Positions 1 to 7,307 of a DNA stretch of 19,013 bases are shown here, one piece after another. The position numbers and the translations under genes were made by a program. The notes under the pieces are model-generated. The model was not told the origin of the DNA. It worked only from the letters and a program-made list of their open reading frames with translations, and ran no database searches. The stretch is from Actinomycetes bacterium (GTDB lineage Bacteria > Actinomycetota > Actinomycetes > Actinomycetales > Microbacteriaceae): the NCBI GenBank assembly GCA_023431405.1, contig JAEYVZ010000068.1, positions 1 through 19,013 on the forward strand. Reading direction: 5' to 3'. The first letter of the stretch is position 1. Each line of letters opens with the position of its first letter.

Positions 1-292
1 GCTCGACCTCGCGCTCGGCGACGCACGAACGGCGCAGCAGCGCCTGCGCGGGGCGCGCACCGCGCTGCCCGGAACGCTGGCGGCGGCCCGGGCAGCCGTC
101 GGACGTGCCGAGACCGCCACGGCACACGCCGGCGCCGATGCGCGCGTGCGACTGTCTGCGGCACAGCACGAACTCGCCGCGGCACGGTCGGCGCACGACC
201 CCGTCGCGGCCCTCGATGCGGCCCGGCGCGCGCTCCGGCATGCCGAAGACGCCATCGCGCTGGCCGACTACGACCGTCTGACCGGGCGCTAG
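1..292 (+). CDS. C-terminal fragment of a coiled-coil-rich protein (possibly TPM-domain protein)
   Basis: The window opens inside this gene. The reading frame starts at base 2 and runs about 96 codons to a TAG at 290-292. The visible part is almost entirely Ala, Arg, Leu, Asp and Glu in a heptad-like pattern with no Gly/Pro breaks, and ends ALADYDRLTGR, so it should be a helical coiled-coil tail. Actinobacterial secreted TPM-domain proteins often end in such a tail and are a plausible identity, but the diagnostic N-terminal domain and signal peptide lie outside the window. Only about 15 bp separate its stop from the convergent stop of the cold-shock gene. I see no convincing terminator hairpin with a T-tract between them. 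Sure of a coding 3' end, unsure of the family. Confidence 0.6.
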   Translation, partial: LDLALGDARTAQQRLRGARTALPGTLAAARAAVGRAETATAHAGADARVRLSAAQHELAAARSAHDPVAALDAARRALRHAEDAIALADYDRLTGR

Positions 293-307
293 GCCCGGCC
301 GGCACGA

Positions 308-514
308 TCAGAGGGGACGGATGTTCTCCGCCTGCAGGCCCTTGGGCCCCTGTGCGATCTCGAACTCGACGCGCTGGTTCTCTTCCAGCGACCGGTAGCC
401 GGACGCCTCGATGGCCGTGTAATGCGCGAAGACGTCGGCACCCCCCTCATCGGGGGCGATGAAGCCGAAGCCCTTCTCGGAGTTGAACCACTTGACGGTA
501 CCGCTGCTGCTCAT
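308..514 (-). CDS. cold shock protein, CspA family
   Basis: A 68-residue single-domain cold-shock protein, the usual length for the family. It should be a cytoplasmic five-stranded OB-fold protein that binds single-stranded RNA/DNA and melts RNA secondary structure. Both RNA-binding motifs are visible: RNP1 as KGFGFI (residues about 14-19) and RNP2 as DVFAHY (about 27-32), with the typical opening GTVKWFNSEKGFGF. RNP2 has Ala where most homologues have Val. The ATG at 512-514 gives the canonical N-terminus. Upstream on the minus strand a weak purine-rich stretch (AGGTAGGG) precedes the start. It is a monocistronic gene convergent with the 1-292 gene and divergent from the GntR regulator across a 378-bp gap, from which its promoter must fire. 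Confidence 0.96.
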   Translation of the reverse strand: MSSSGTVKWFNSEKGFGFIAPDEGGADVFAHYTAIEASGYRSLEENQRVEFEIAQGPKGLQAENIRPL

Positions 515-570
515 GGAAATGCCCTACCTGACGCACTGTTCTCGACGCAGGATGCACGTCGACGGGTCCC

Positions 571-594
571 ACGCTAACGGGGGGCCTATGTATC
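571..594 (-). promoter_or_regulatory. candidate -10 region(s) for the cold-shock gene
   Basis: Reading the minus strand towards the gene, GGCGATACAT (plus 587-596) and then TTAGCGT (plus 571-577) are two candidate -10 boxes, giving leaders of roughly 50-70 nt. The same GGCGATACAT 10-mer occurs at 3363-3372 ahead of the ABC ATPase gene, and CGTTAGCGTG precedes the lactate permease gene, which supports both as housekeeping -10 types here. No good -35 hexamer is visible, and I cannot decide between them. Confidence 0.4.
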
Positions 595-643
595 GCCTAT
601 GGCTGTGACGAAAATGTTGCACGAGCAGGCCGATGCCCCGTCG

Positions 644-661
644 CGGACGCGCACGCGTCCG
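644..661. repeat. near-perfect palindrome in the csp-gntR gap
   Basis: CGGACGCG (644-651) and CGCGTCCG (654-661) are exact reverse complements separated by CA. With so short a spacer it is more likely a protein-binding site than an RNA hairpin. It lies upstream of the cold-shock promoter candidates. No binding protein can be named from the sequence. Confidence 0.5.
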
Positions 662-683
662 GGTGAGGTGTGCGTTAACCATT

Positions 684-726
684 CGACGCCCGGGCGTCCA
701 CGCAGACAGCGCTCGCCCGGGCGTCG
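684..726. repeat. 13-bp perfect inverted repeat with self-palindromic arms
   Basis: CGACGCCCGGGCG (684-696) and CGCCCGGGCGTCG (714-726) are perfect reverse complements with a 17-nt spacer. The left arm is also part of a 14-bp palindrome, GACGCCCGGGCGTC (685-698), so the 12-mer CGCCCGGGCGTC occurs twice in direct orientation 27 bp apart. It could be a pair of operator half-sites, for the GntR regulator or the cold-shock gene, or a large hairpin. Part of the gap between divergent genes; no reading frame there looks coding. Confidence 0.6.
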
Positions 727-877
727 ACGGATCCCCCCGGATAAGCCACGCGAAGCGTGACGGGGCCGAGTTTACTGTCAATCCCGCGCGTTGGGGAGGG
801 ATGCATTCATGGGAATCCGCCGTGAGCAGCCGGCGAACACGTGGCCCCGCATCCCGCGGCGAGAACGCTGTGAGCCC

Positions 878-883
878 TAGGCT
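878..883 (+). promoter_or_regulatory. -10 box of a leaderless promoter for the GntR gene
   Basis: TAGGCT ends 9 nt before the ATG at 893, which puts the transcription start at or next to the start codon. There is no Shine-Dalgarno sequence in the intervening GATGCCGTC, as expected of a leaderless actinobacterial mRNA. The -35 region is not recognisable. Confidence 0.55.
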
Positions 884-892
884 GATGCCGTC

Positions 893-1534
893 ATGTCTGA
901 GACACTTCGCCCGATAAATCTCACGCACGGCACGATCCTCAGCGACGAGGTGTACACGTGCATCGGCTCCGCCATCCTCGAGGGCACTCTGCGCCCGGGG
1001 CAGCGCCTGCGTGACGTCGACCTGGCGGCCGAACTGGGCATCTCCCGCACCCCGGTCCGGGAGGCGCTGCAGCGACTCGAGCGCTTCGGTCTGGTCGAGG
1101 TCGCCGTGGGCCGCTACACCCGGGTTTCGGAGCCGGGTGAGGAGCTGCGCCAGGACACGGCGGAGTTCACGGTGTACTTCATGGGGAACGCGCTGCGCAT
1201 CGCTCTTCGCGCGTGTGATGACGGCGAGCTCGACGCGATGCTTCGGCTCGCGGACGCGGCAGCGGCGGCCGCGCGCGCCGGTGAGGCTCTCGCTCTGTAC
1301 GACGCGATGGCGGCGATGTTCGAGCATGTCGTTCGCGCGACGGGGAACGCGGTGTTCACCGGAGTGATGCGTGAGGCGGCCCTGGCCATCCAGCGGAACC
1401 TCCGCGGCTGGTCGCCCTTCATCGATGAGCCGCTTGCGCAGCCCGACGCCTACGTCCGGCTGCGCGACAGCATCCGGCGTCGCGACGGCGACACCGCCGA
1501 GCAGATCGTGCGCGCTCTGCACCGGCTGAACTGA
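893..1534 (+). CDS. GntR-family transcriptional regulator (FadR/FCD type)
   Basis: A 213-residue protein with a GntR winged helix-turn-helix at the N-terminus. Residues about 15-78 match it: ILEGTLRPGQRL, then the recognition segment LAAELGISRTPVREALQRLE (44-63) and the wing GLVEVAVGRYTRV. The remainder is all-helical, FCD-like and effector-binding, though the usual metal-binding Asp/His pattern is poorly preserved, so the ligand cannot be guessed. In this family small organic acids release the repressor from DNA. The short-chain dehydrogenase gene starts 64 bp downstream on the same strand and is the likely co-transcribed or regulated partner. The ATG is chosen because it fits the family N-terminus and sits 9 nt after a TAGGCT -10 box. 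Confidence 0.9.
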   Translation: MSETLRPINLTHGTILSDEVYTCIGSAILEGTLRPGQRLRDVDLAAELGISRTPVREALQRLERFGLVEVAVGRYTRVSEPGEELRQDTAEFTVYFMGNALRIALRACDDGELDAMLRLADAAAAAARAGEALALYDAMAAMFEHVVRATGNAVFTGVMREAALAIQRNLRGWSPFIDEPLAQPDAYVRLRDSIRRRDGDTAEQIVRALHRLN

Positions 1535-1598
1535 ACATCGCCGGACGCATCTGCGCGAGGCATCTCACCACCGGCACCATCCCCTCAGGAGGAGTCTC

Positions 1599-2399
1599 AT
1601 GGACATCAGCGGCAAGGTCTTCGTCGTCACCGGTGCAGGAAACGGCATCGCGCGGGAGGTCACCCTCCAGCTGCTCGCCGCGGGGGCGCGCGTCGCGGGG
1701 GTCGATCTCAACGAGGCGGCTCTGCACGCCACGGCCCAGCTCGCGCAAGCGGGTGAACGGTTCAGCGAGCACCCCGTGAACATCACCGACCGCGACGCGG
1801 TCGCCGCCCTTCCGGAGGCGGTCCGCACGGCCCACGGTCAGATCGACGGCCTCGTGAACGTGGCGGGAGTCATCCAGAAGTTCGTGAAGATCATCGACCT
1901 GCCCGTCGAGGAGATCGAGAAGGTCCTGAACGTCAACTTCTGGGGCACGATGAACACCGTCAAGGCGTTCCTCCCCGAGCTGGTGTCGCGGCCCGAGGCC
2001 TGCATCGTCAACGTCTCGAGCATGGGCGCCTACGCGCCGGTGCCGGGGCAGGCGGTCTACGGGGCATCGAAGGCGGCGGTGCGGCTGCTCACCGAAGCCC
2101 TCTACGCCGAACTCCTCGACACGAACGTGGCGGTGACGGCCGTGTTCCCGGGTGCCATCGCCACCGACATCGCCGCGAACTCCGGTGTCAGCGTCGGAGA
2201 CGGCGTCACCGCCGACAGCTCGTCGTTCAAGATGACGTCGGCACACGACGCCGGCGCGGCGATCGTCGCCGCGATCCGCAAGGGATCGTTCCGGATCACG
2301 ATCGGCAGAGACGCGGCGGCCATGGACAAGCTGTCGCGCCTGAGTCCGAAGGCGGCGGCGCGCACGATCGCGAAGCAGATGGGCTCGCTGCTGAGCTGA
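1599..2399 (+). CDS. SDR-family NAD(P)-dependent oxidoreductase
   Basis: A 266-residue classical short-chain dehydrogenase. The cofactor motif is TGAGNGIA (residues 11-18), where the last residue of the usual TGxxxGIG is Ala. Acidic D36 follows strand 2 (RVAGVD) and suggests NAD over NADP. The structural motif is NVAG (87-90) rather than NNAG. N113, S141, Y154 (YGASK) and K158 form the catalytic tetrad, and the PG turn is at 184-185. It should oxidise or reduce an alcohol/ketone in the cytoplasm; the substrate is not readable. A strong AGGAGGAG (1587-1594) fixes the ATG. The gene lies 64 bp after the GntR regulator, which probably controls it. The C-terminal IGRDAAAMDKLSRLSPKAAA tail resembles SDRs annotated as acyl-carrier or steroid-type reductases, but this is weak. 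Confidence 0.93.
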   Translation: MDISGKVFVVTGAGNGIAREVTLQLLAAGARVAGVDLNEAALHATAQLAQAGERFSEHPVNITDRDAVAALPEAVRTAHGQIDGLVNVAGVIQKFVKIIDLPVEEIEKVLNVNFWGTMNTVKAFLPELVSRPEACIVNVSSMGAYAPVPGQAVYGASKAAVRLLTEALYAELLDTNVAVTAVFPGAIATDIAANSGVSVGDGVTADSSSFKMTSAHDAGAAIVAAIRKGSFRITIGRDAAAMDKLSRLSPKAAARTIAKQMGSLLS

Positions 2400-2416
2400 C
2401 GCGCGTCTGGGCGGGC

Positions 2417-2422
2417 TACGCT
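2417..2422 (+). promoter_or_regulatory. -10 box of a leaderless promoter for the YigZ-family gene
   Basis: TACGCT ends 7 nt before the ATG at 2430, with CAGGCCG between and no usable Shine-Dalgarno. The gene is therefore probably transcribed from its own promoter as a leaderless mRNA, despite lying only 30 bp after the dehydrogenase stop. Confidence 0.5.
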
Positions 2423-2429
2423 CAGGCCG

Positions 2430-3101
2430 ATGTCCGCTCCTGACCTTCCCGCCACGATCGCCGCACCCGTCGAGCACGAGAACGTCGTGTCGAAGTCGCG
2501 GTTCATCGCCCAGGCGCATCCTGTCAGCAGTCCTGAGGATGCCGCGGCGATCATCGCCGACATCCGCCGACAGTACTGGGACGCGCGCCACAACTGCCTC
2601 GCCATGATCACGGGCGTGGACGGCGATCAGGCGCGTTCTTCCGACGACGGCGAACCGGCGGGCACGGCGGGGGCTCCGATGCTCGCGGTGCTGCGACATC
2701 GGCGACTCACCGACCTCGTCGTGGTCGTGACGCGGTACTTCGGCGGCGTGAAGCTGGGAGCCGGAGGTCTCATCAGGGCGTACTCGACGGCGACCTCGGA
2801 CGTCTTGGACCGCGCGACCCTCGTGCGCCGCGAGGTGCTGACGGCGGCGACCGTCTGCGTGCCGCACGCCGACTCGGGACGCCTCGAGCATCTTCTGCGA
2901 GAGTGGGCCGACTCCCACGGCAGCGCCTGGGACGCCCCCGCGTACACGGCGGAGGGTGTGGGGCTCCGGCTGTGGGTGCCGGCCGGAGAGCACGAGCGCC
3001 TCCGGGGTGACCTCGCCGCCTTCAGCGCGGGGAGCCTCGGGGCGGAGTTCGGCGTGGAGCGAGTGGTCGATGTGCCGTCACGGGGAGGGGCACTGGAGTG
3101 A
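2430..3101 (+). CDS. YigZ/IMPACT family protein (UPF0029)
   Basis: A 223-residue, two-domain YigZ-type protein of normal length. The N-terminal IMPACT domain (about 14-125) shows the conserved SKSRFIA (21-27), DARHNCLA (51-58), SSDDGEPAGTAGAPML (70-85) and VVTRYFGGVKLGAGGLIRAY (99-118) blocks. The shorter C-terminal half (about 135-210) fits the DUF1949 ferredoxin-like domain. Eukaryotic IMPACT modulates translational control through GCN1. The bacterial proteins are thought to bind nucleic acid or ribosome-related partners, but no reaction is established. The ATG lies 7 nt after a TACGCT box. The stop codon sits inside a perfect hairpin (3093-3132). Confidence 0.93.
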   Translation: MSAPDLPATIAAPVEHENVVSKSRFIAQAHPVSSPEDAAAIIADIRRQYWDARHNCLAMITGVDGDQARSSDDGEPAGTAGAPMLAVLRHRRLTDLVVVVTRYFGGVKLGAGGLIRAYSTATSDVLDRATLVRREVLTAATVCVPHADSGRLEHLLREWADSHGSAWDAPAYTAEGVGLRLWVPAGEHERLRGDLAAFSAGSLGAEFGVERVVDVPSRGGALE

Positions 3102-3132
3102 CCCGGGGCTGGGGGGCTTTGGGTCACTCCAG
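3093..3132 (+). terminator. 12-bp perfect hairpin over the YigZ-family stop codon
   Basis: CTGGAGTGACCC (3093-3104) and GGGTCACTCCAG (3121-3132) are exact reverse complements around a 16-nt G-rich loop ending in CTTT. The left arm contains the TGA stop (3099-3101). No T-tract follows the right arm, so this would be a T-less actinobacterial terminator or an mRNA 3'-end stabiliser. Confidence 0.6.
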
Positions 3133-3439
3133 GCGTCCGCGGAAGATGAGATTCACGCGGACTTCCCCCGTTGCGGCGTTCGCGGCAGCGTTCGACCGCA
3201 CACGAAGACGTTAGAACGGCATCCCGCCGAAGCGCGGTCGCATCTGTCGATTGCCGTGCCTCCCCGCCGGGGTTGCCGTGCTCCGTTGCCGCACCCACCC
3301 GTGCCGGATCGGGGTGATCGATGCCGCGATGCGTGCGAGCGCCACCCTCCTGCGTGCGGGTGGGCGATACATCGCGGGGATGACCCGAATGGTCCTCCGT
3401 GCCGATGTGGCTCCCGCCGGCGCTCGGAAGGCTGGGATC
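3133..3439. other. 307-bp gap before the ABC exporter pair
   Basis: No convincing gene. A minus-strand frame (3211-3477) ends in RPRFGGMPF but lacks a good start signal and overlaps the next gene. Small repeats occur: TTGCCGTGC at 3251-3259 and 3273-3281 with a truncated third copy at 3286, and an 8-bp inverted pair CCCACCCG (3294-3301)/CGGGTGGG (3357-3364). GATACAT at 3366-3372 is the likely -10 box for the ABC genes. GGAAGG at 3426-3431 is the ribosome-binding site for the ATG at 3440. Confidence 0.5.
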
Positions 3440-4138
3440 ATGCATGAACCACTTCTCCACGCTTCCGACCTCGTCAAGACCTACGGCGGCACGACCGCGC
3501 TCGCGGGCATCGGCCTGACGGTGCATCGCGGAGAGTCGATCGCGATCATGGGGGCATCGGGTTCCGGCAAGACGACGCTGCTTCATGTTCTCGCCGGCAT
3601 CACGACGCCTGATTCGGGCTCCGTCGTATACGCGGGAGGCGCGGCCCCGGTGCAGGTGTCGGAGCTGCCCGACGGCGAGCGCACGAGGCTGCGACGAGAG
3701 GAGTTCGGGTTCGTCTTCCAACAGGGCTTCCTCCTTCCCGAGCTCACCGCAGGAGAGAACGTCGCGCTCCCGCTCCTCATGAACGGCATCCGCCGGAAGG
3801 ATGCCGAGGCGCAGGCAGCCGCCTGGCTCACCACGCTCGGCCTCGCCGGGATGGAGGGACGCCGACCCGGCCAGCTGTCGGGCGGTCAGGCGCAGCGTGT
3901 GGCGATCGCGCGGGCTCAGGCGACGGGGGCCTCGCTCACGTTCGCCGACGAGCCGACGGGGGCGCTCGACTCGGCGACGGGCATCGAGGTGATGACGGCC
4001 CTCCTGCAGTCCACCGTGGGGAACGGCCGGTCGCTCATCGTGGTCACCCACGACGAGGCGGTCGCGGCCCGCTGCGGGCGCATCGTCCGCGTGCGCGATG
4101 GTCGCGTCGTCTCCGACACGGCGGCGGTGGCGCGATGA
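3440..4138 (+). CDS. ABC transporter ATP-binding protein (LolD/MacB type)
   Basis: A 232-residue ABC ATPase that would sit on the cytoplasmic face and power the adjacent FtsX-type permease. All nucleotide-binding motifs are intact: Walker A GASGSGKTT (38-46), Q-loop FVFQQ (91-95), signature LSGGQ (146-150), Walker B LTFADEP (166-172) with catalytic E171, D-loop ALDS, and H-loop H204 in VVTHD. Start choice: the ATG at 3440 has GGAAGG 8 nt upstream and gives the family N-terminus (LLHASDLVKTYGG). An in-frame ATG at 3380 lies 7 nt after GATACAT and would add 20 unconserved residues, so a leaderless longer form cannot be excluded. Its ATGA overlap with the permease shows translational coupling. 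The substrate is unknown; the family handles lipoproteins, peptides and antimicrobials. Confidence 0.94.
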   Translation: MHEPLLHASDLVKTYGGTTALAGIGLTVHRGESIAIMGASGSGKTTLLHVLAGITTPDSGSVVYAGGAAPVQVSELPDGERTRLRREEFGFVFQQGFLLPELTAGENVALPLLMNGIRRKDAEAQAAAWLTTLGLAGMEGRRPGQLSGGQAQRVAIARAQATGASLTFADEPTGALDSATGIEVMTALLQSTVGNGRSLIVVTHDEAVAARCGRIVRVRDGRVVSDTAAVAR

Positions 4139-5490
4139 CCGCCGTGGCTGCCGCGCTCCCCGCACGAGGCGCGGGCGATGTCGCGACGTTCGCGCGCGTG
4201 CTCCGGCTCCTCGCCCGGCCTTCGTCTCAGGGAATCGCGACCCTCATCCTCCCGGCCGTGGCGTTCGCGGTGACGACGGCGCTGCTGCTGACGGTCGCCG
4301 GCGGCGCACTCCTCTTCCTGTCGTGGGAGGCGAAGGATGTGGTGTATCCGGTGCTGGGGGCGGTCGCATGCACGCTCCGCATGGTTCCGCTGGTGTCGCT
4401 GAGCGGTGTCGCGGCGCGCCTGTCCGCCCGCCGCCGCGACGACCGTCTCGCGACCCTCCGTCTCCTCGGCGCGAGTTCGCGCGCCGTGACCCTGCTGGCC
4501 CTTGTCGAGTCGACACTGGTGGCCGCAGCGGGTGCCCTCGTCGGCGTCGTGCTGCACATCGCTCTCGTGCCGCTGGTCGGCCTCATCTCGTTCGGCGGCG
4601 CCCCGATCGGGGCGGGTGCCCTCTGGCTCAGCCCGGGAGCGGCAGGGCTGATCGTCGCGGTGGTCGTCGCCGTGGCGGCGGTGGCCGCGGCATCCGGGCT
4701 CCGCCGCGTGCGGGTGACACCGCTCGGCGTGCGTGCACGGTCGGACGCCCCGCGTCTGCGGCCCTTCCCCGCCCTCATCGGGGTGGCCGTCGTCGTGGCC
4801 GGATTCTTCGCGGTGCAGATCACCGGCGTCAGCGTCTTCGTGTTCGCGGTGATCCTCTCGGCCGTGCTGGGTGCGGCGGTGGCGGTGCTGAACCTCATCG
4901 GCCCCTGGATGCTGGGGATCGTGGGCCGCGCGCAGGCGCGACAGGCGCGCAGCGCCGCGCAGCTCATCGCGGCCCGCAGTGTGCTCGAAGACCCGAAAGC
5001 CGCCTGGAGGCAGGTGTCGGGCGTCGCGATGACGACGTTCATCGCCGTCGTCGGCGGCGGGGGCATGGCTCTCATCGGCACGGCCGAGGGTGTCGATGTG
5101 ATCATCCTCGACATCCGCACCGGCGTCCTGCTCACCCTCGCCATCTCGTTCGTCATGGTCGCCTGCACGGTGGGGGTGACGCAGGCGGCGAACGTACTCG
5201 ACCGTCGTGAACTGTGGGTGAACCTGCACCGGTTCGGCATGACGCAGCAGACCATGGATGCGGCACGGCGGCGCGCGGTGCTCGTGCCGCTCGTGGCGAC
5301 GGTCGTGCTCGCCGCGGTCACCGGAGCGATTCTGCTCCTGCCGCTGCTCGGAGCGGGCCTCCTGTTCGCCCCGCTGTCGCTGGGTGTGAACGCCCTGTGC
5401 TTCGCGGCCGGCTTCGCGGTGATCCTCGGCGCGCTCGCGGCGACGGCGCCGGTGCTCCGGCAGGTGCTCGCCGCATCCGAGGCCGGTTGA
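4135..5490 (+). CDS. FtsX-like ABC transporter permease
   Basis: A 451-residue, strongly hydrophobic protein, partner of the ATPase it overlaps by ATGA (4135-4138). There are roughly eight to ten membrane segments. A cytoplasmic-loop signature typical of FtsX permeases is seen at about residues 96-125 (RLSARRRDDRLATLRLLGAS), where the ATPase is contacted, followed by long hydrophobic helices (about 123-150, 165-190, 215-250). A second FtsX-like unit is near 285-450, with NLHRFGMTQQTMDAARRRAV before the last helices. There is little room for a large extracytoplasmic domain, unlike MacB, so it is more like the compact BceB/bacitracin-type or small exporter permeases. No regulator or sensor kinase gene is adjacent. 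The substrate cannot be inferred. Confidence 0.88.
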   Translation: MTAVAAALPARGAGDVATFARVLRLLARPSSQGIATLILPAVAFAVTTALLLTVAGGALLFLSWEAKDVVYPVLGAVACTLRMVPLVSLSGVAARLSARRRDDRLATLRLLGASSRAVTLLALVESTLVAAAGALVGVVLHIALVPLVGLISFGGAPIGAGALWLSPGAAGLIVAVVVAVAAVAAASGLRRVRVTPLGVRARSDAPRLRPFPALIGVAVVVAGFFAVQITGVSVFVFAVILSAVLGAAVAVLNLIGPWMLGIVGRAQARQARSAAQLIAARSVLEDPKAAWRQVSGVAMTTFIAVVGGGGMALIGTAEGVDVIILDIRTGVLLTLAISFVMVACTVGVTQAANVLDRRELWVNLHRFGMTQQTMDAARRRAVLVPLVATVVLAAVTGAILLLPLLGAGLLFAPLSLGVNALCFAAGFAVILGALAATAPVLRQVLAASEAG

Positions 5491-5553
5491 GCGGGCCGGC
5501 ACCTGTTCTGTGCCACATCATGCGGCTCCCTTCGCCCGCGCCCCCGACGCCGT

Positions 5554-5559
5554 TAGCGT
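5554..5559 (+). promoter_or_regulatory. candidate -10 box for the lactate permease gene
   Basis: TAGCGT within CGTTAGCGTG lies about 30 nt upstream of the start codon and would give a short leader containing the GGAGGGAG ribosome-binding site (5575-5582). The same 10-mer occurs at the cold-shock gene promoter region on the minus strand. No clear -35 hexamer. Confidence 0.4.
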
Positions 5560-5588
5560 GAAGGAAAGCGCCGCGGAGGGAGTCCGTG

Positions 5589-7196
5589 ATGTGGACCCAG
5601 AGCACCGATCCGTTGGGCCAGGTATGGCTCTCCGCGCTCGTCGCGGCGCTGCCGATCCTCGTCTTCCTCGCCTGTCTCGTGCTGCTGCGGCTGAGGGGCA
5701 TCGTGGCCGCCGCGATCGCTCTCGCGGTCGAAGTCGTCGTCGCGCTCTGGGCGTTCGGGATGCCGGCGGGCTCGGTCGGCGGCGCCGCACTGCTCGGTGC
5801 CCTCAGCTCGCTCTGGCCGATCGCGTACATCATCGTCATGGCGGTGTGGCTGTACCGCATCGCGGTGGCCAGCGGCCGGTTCGACGTGGTGCGCGCGTCG
5901 ATCGGCGCGATCTCCGCCGACCAGCGCATCCAGGTGCTGCTCATCAGCTTCGCGTTCGGAGCGTTCCTCGAGGGCGCCGCCGGGTTCGGCGTGCCCATCG
6001 CCATCTGCGCGGCGCTGCTCGTGCAGCTGGGCTTCCGCCCGGTGAAGGCCGCGATGCTCTCGCTCGTCGCCAATGCCGGCGCGGGCGCCTACGGGGCGAT
6101 CGGCATCCCGATCCTCGTCGGAGCGGAGGTCACGGGGATCGACGTGCTCGACCTGTCGCGCGCGATGGTCGTGCTCCTCCAGCCGCTGACGATCCTCCTG
6201 CCGTTCCTGCTGGTCATGATCCTCGACGGGTGGCGAGGGCTGCGCGAGACGTGGCCCGCAGTGCTCGTCGTCACGGTCGTCTTCAGCGGCATCCAGGCCG
6301 GGGTGCTCTGGTTCCTCGGTCCCGAGCTCGCCGACCTCGGCGCCGGCCTCGGCACGATGGCGGCGATCTTCCTCCTCGGACGGGTGTGGCAGCCGCGGCG
6401 CATCTTCCGCGAGGGCGGCGCATCCGTGCCGGAGATCGAACCCCCGCCGCTGCGCGAGACCGTCTCCGCGTGGAGCCCGTTCTACATCCTGACGGCCTTC
6501 ATCCTCGTGTGGAGCCTCCCGGCTTTCAAAGCGCTGTTCACCACGGGGCCGCTGGCCCCGGCCGTCTTCGTCTTCCCGATCCCCGGGGTGACGGATGCCA
6601 TCGTCACCGCCGCCGGGTCGACGGTCTCCACGACGTGGAGCTTCACCCCGTTGAACGCGACGGGCACCGCCATCCTGCTGGCGGTGATCGTGACGGCTCT
6701 CACGACCCGCACCCTGACCGCCGCGGACGTCTGGCGGGAGCTGCGCACGACCCTCGCGAACCTGGCCCCCGCCATCCTCCTGATCACCCTCATCCTCATG
6801 CTGGCGAACATCGCGAACTACTCCGGGGGCTCCGCGTCGATGGGGTCGGCTCTCGCGGCCGTGGGTCCGCTGTTCCCGCTGCTCGCGCCGATCATCGGCT
6901 GGATCGGCGTCTTCCTCACCGGGTCGGTCGTCAACAACAACACGCTCTTCGCGCCGCTGCAGGTCGCGACCGCAGACCGCATCGGCGTCGACCCGTCGCT
7001 CCTCGTCGCCGCCAACACCGCCGGCGGCAACACCGCGAAGGTGATCTCGCCCCAGTCGATCGCGATCGCCGCGGGCGCGGTGGGCCTGTCGGGGCGTGAG
7101 AACGAGATCCTTCGCGCCTCCATCCTCTACAGCCTCGGCATGCTCGCCCTCATCTGCGTGTGGACGCTGGTGCTGACGCTGTTCGGCGGCATGTGA
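5589..7196 (+). CDS. L-lactate permease family transporter (LctP)
   Basis: A 535-residue polytopic inner-membrane protein of the LctP family, which imports L-lactate (some members D-lactate or glycolate) with protons. Normal length for the family, with about 12-13 hydrophobic segments. Family blocks include FAFGAFLEGAAGFGVPIAI (121-139), the N-N-N stretch before TLFAPLQ near residue 450, and GGNTAKVISPQSIAIA, which matches the conserved GGxxGKMISPQSIA region near the end. Start: ATG 5589 has GGAGGGAG at 6-nt spacing; a GTG at 5586 directly before it is an alternative adding one residue. It is transcribed alone from its own promoter. No lactate dehydrogenase (lldD or lutABC) gene lies beside it in this window. 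Confidence 0.93.
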   Translation: MWTQSTDPLGQVWLSALVAALPILVFLACLVLLRLRGIVAAAIALAVEVVVALWAFGMPAGSVGGAALLGALSSLWPIAYIIVMAVWLYRIAVASGRFDVVRASIGAISADQRIQVLLISFAFGAFLEGAAGFGVPIAICAALLVQLGFRPVKAAMLSLVANAGAGAYGAIGIPILVGAEVTGIDVLDLSRAMVVLLQPLTILLPFLLVMILDGWRGLRETWPAVLVVTVVFSGIQAGVLWFLGPELADLGAGLGTMAAIFLLGRVWQPRRIFREGGASVPEIEPPPLRETVSAWSPFYILTAFILVWSLPAFKALFTTGPLAPAVFVFPIPGVTDAIVTAAGSTVSTTWSFTPLNATGTAILLAVIVTALTTRTLTAADVWRELRTTLANLAPAILLITLILMLANIANYSGGSASMGSALAAVGPLFPLLAPIIGWIGVFLTGSVVNNNTLFAPLQVATADRIGVDPSLLVAANTAGGNTAKVISPQSIAIAAGAVGLSGRENEILRASILYSLGMLALICVWTLVLTLFGGM

Positions 7197-7248
7197 GGAC
7201 ACGGCGCGAGCGCGGCTGTCTCTCAGCGGATTCATGAGCTGCGCTGGA

Positions 7249-7254
7249 TATCCT
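7249..7254 (+). promoter_or_regulatory. candidate -10 box of the DUF21-CBS operon
   Basis: TATCCT, inside the palindrome GGATATCC (7246-7253), is a good -10 match and would start a leader of roughly 110 nt upstream of the ATG at 7369. That length is unusual beside the leaderless or short-leader genes around it. The alternative TAGGCG at 7256-7261 is weaker. Confidence 0.45.
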
Positions 7255-7307
7255 CTAGGCGCCCACTCGTGCCCCGAGAGAGAGAACACCCGTGAGCCGT
7301 CGCCGCA

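Larger units (their letters stand above)
515..892. other. 378-bp divergent intergenic region
   Basis: No convincing gene. It holds the cold-shock gene's leader and promoter, the palindromes at 644-661 and 684-726, a small CACGC-GAA-GCGTG inverted repeat at 748-760, a minus-strand TTGACA (plus 776-781) with a CACGCT 16 nt further on, and the leaderless promoter of the GntR gene. The open frames crossing it (524-1522 minus, 633-917 plus) are GC-driven and have Arg/Pro-rich translations. Confidence 0.6.

Noticed and set aside
524..1522. 332-codon minus-strand frame over the csp-gntR gap and the regulator
   Set aside because: Antisense to the GntR gene, with no ribosome-binding site and a composition typical of shadow frames.
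3211..3477. 88-codon minus-strand frame ending RPRFGGMPF
   Set aside because: It overlaps the start of the ABC ATPase, lacks a start signal, and its composition is Arg/Ala/Pro-rich. Kept only as a note in the gap entry.
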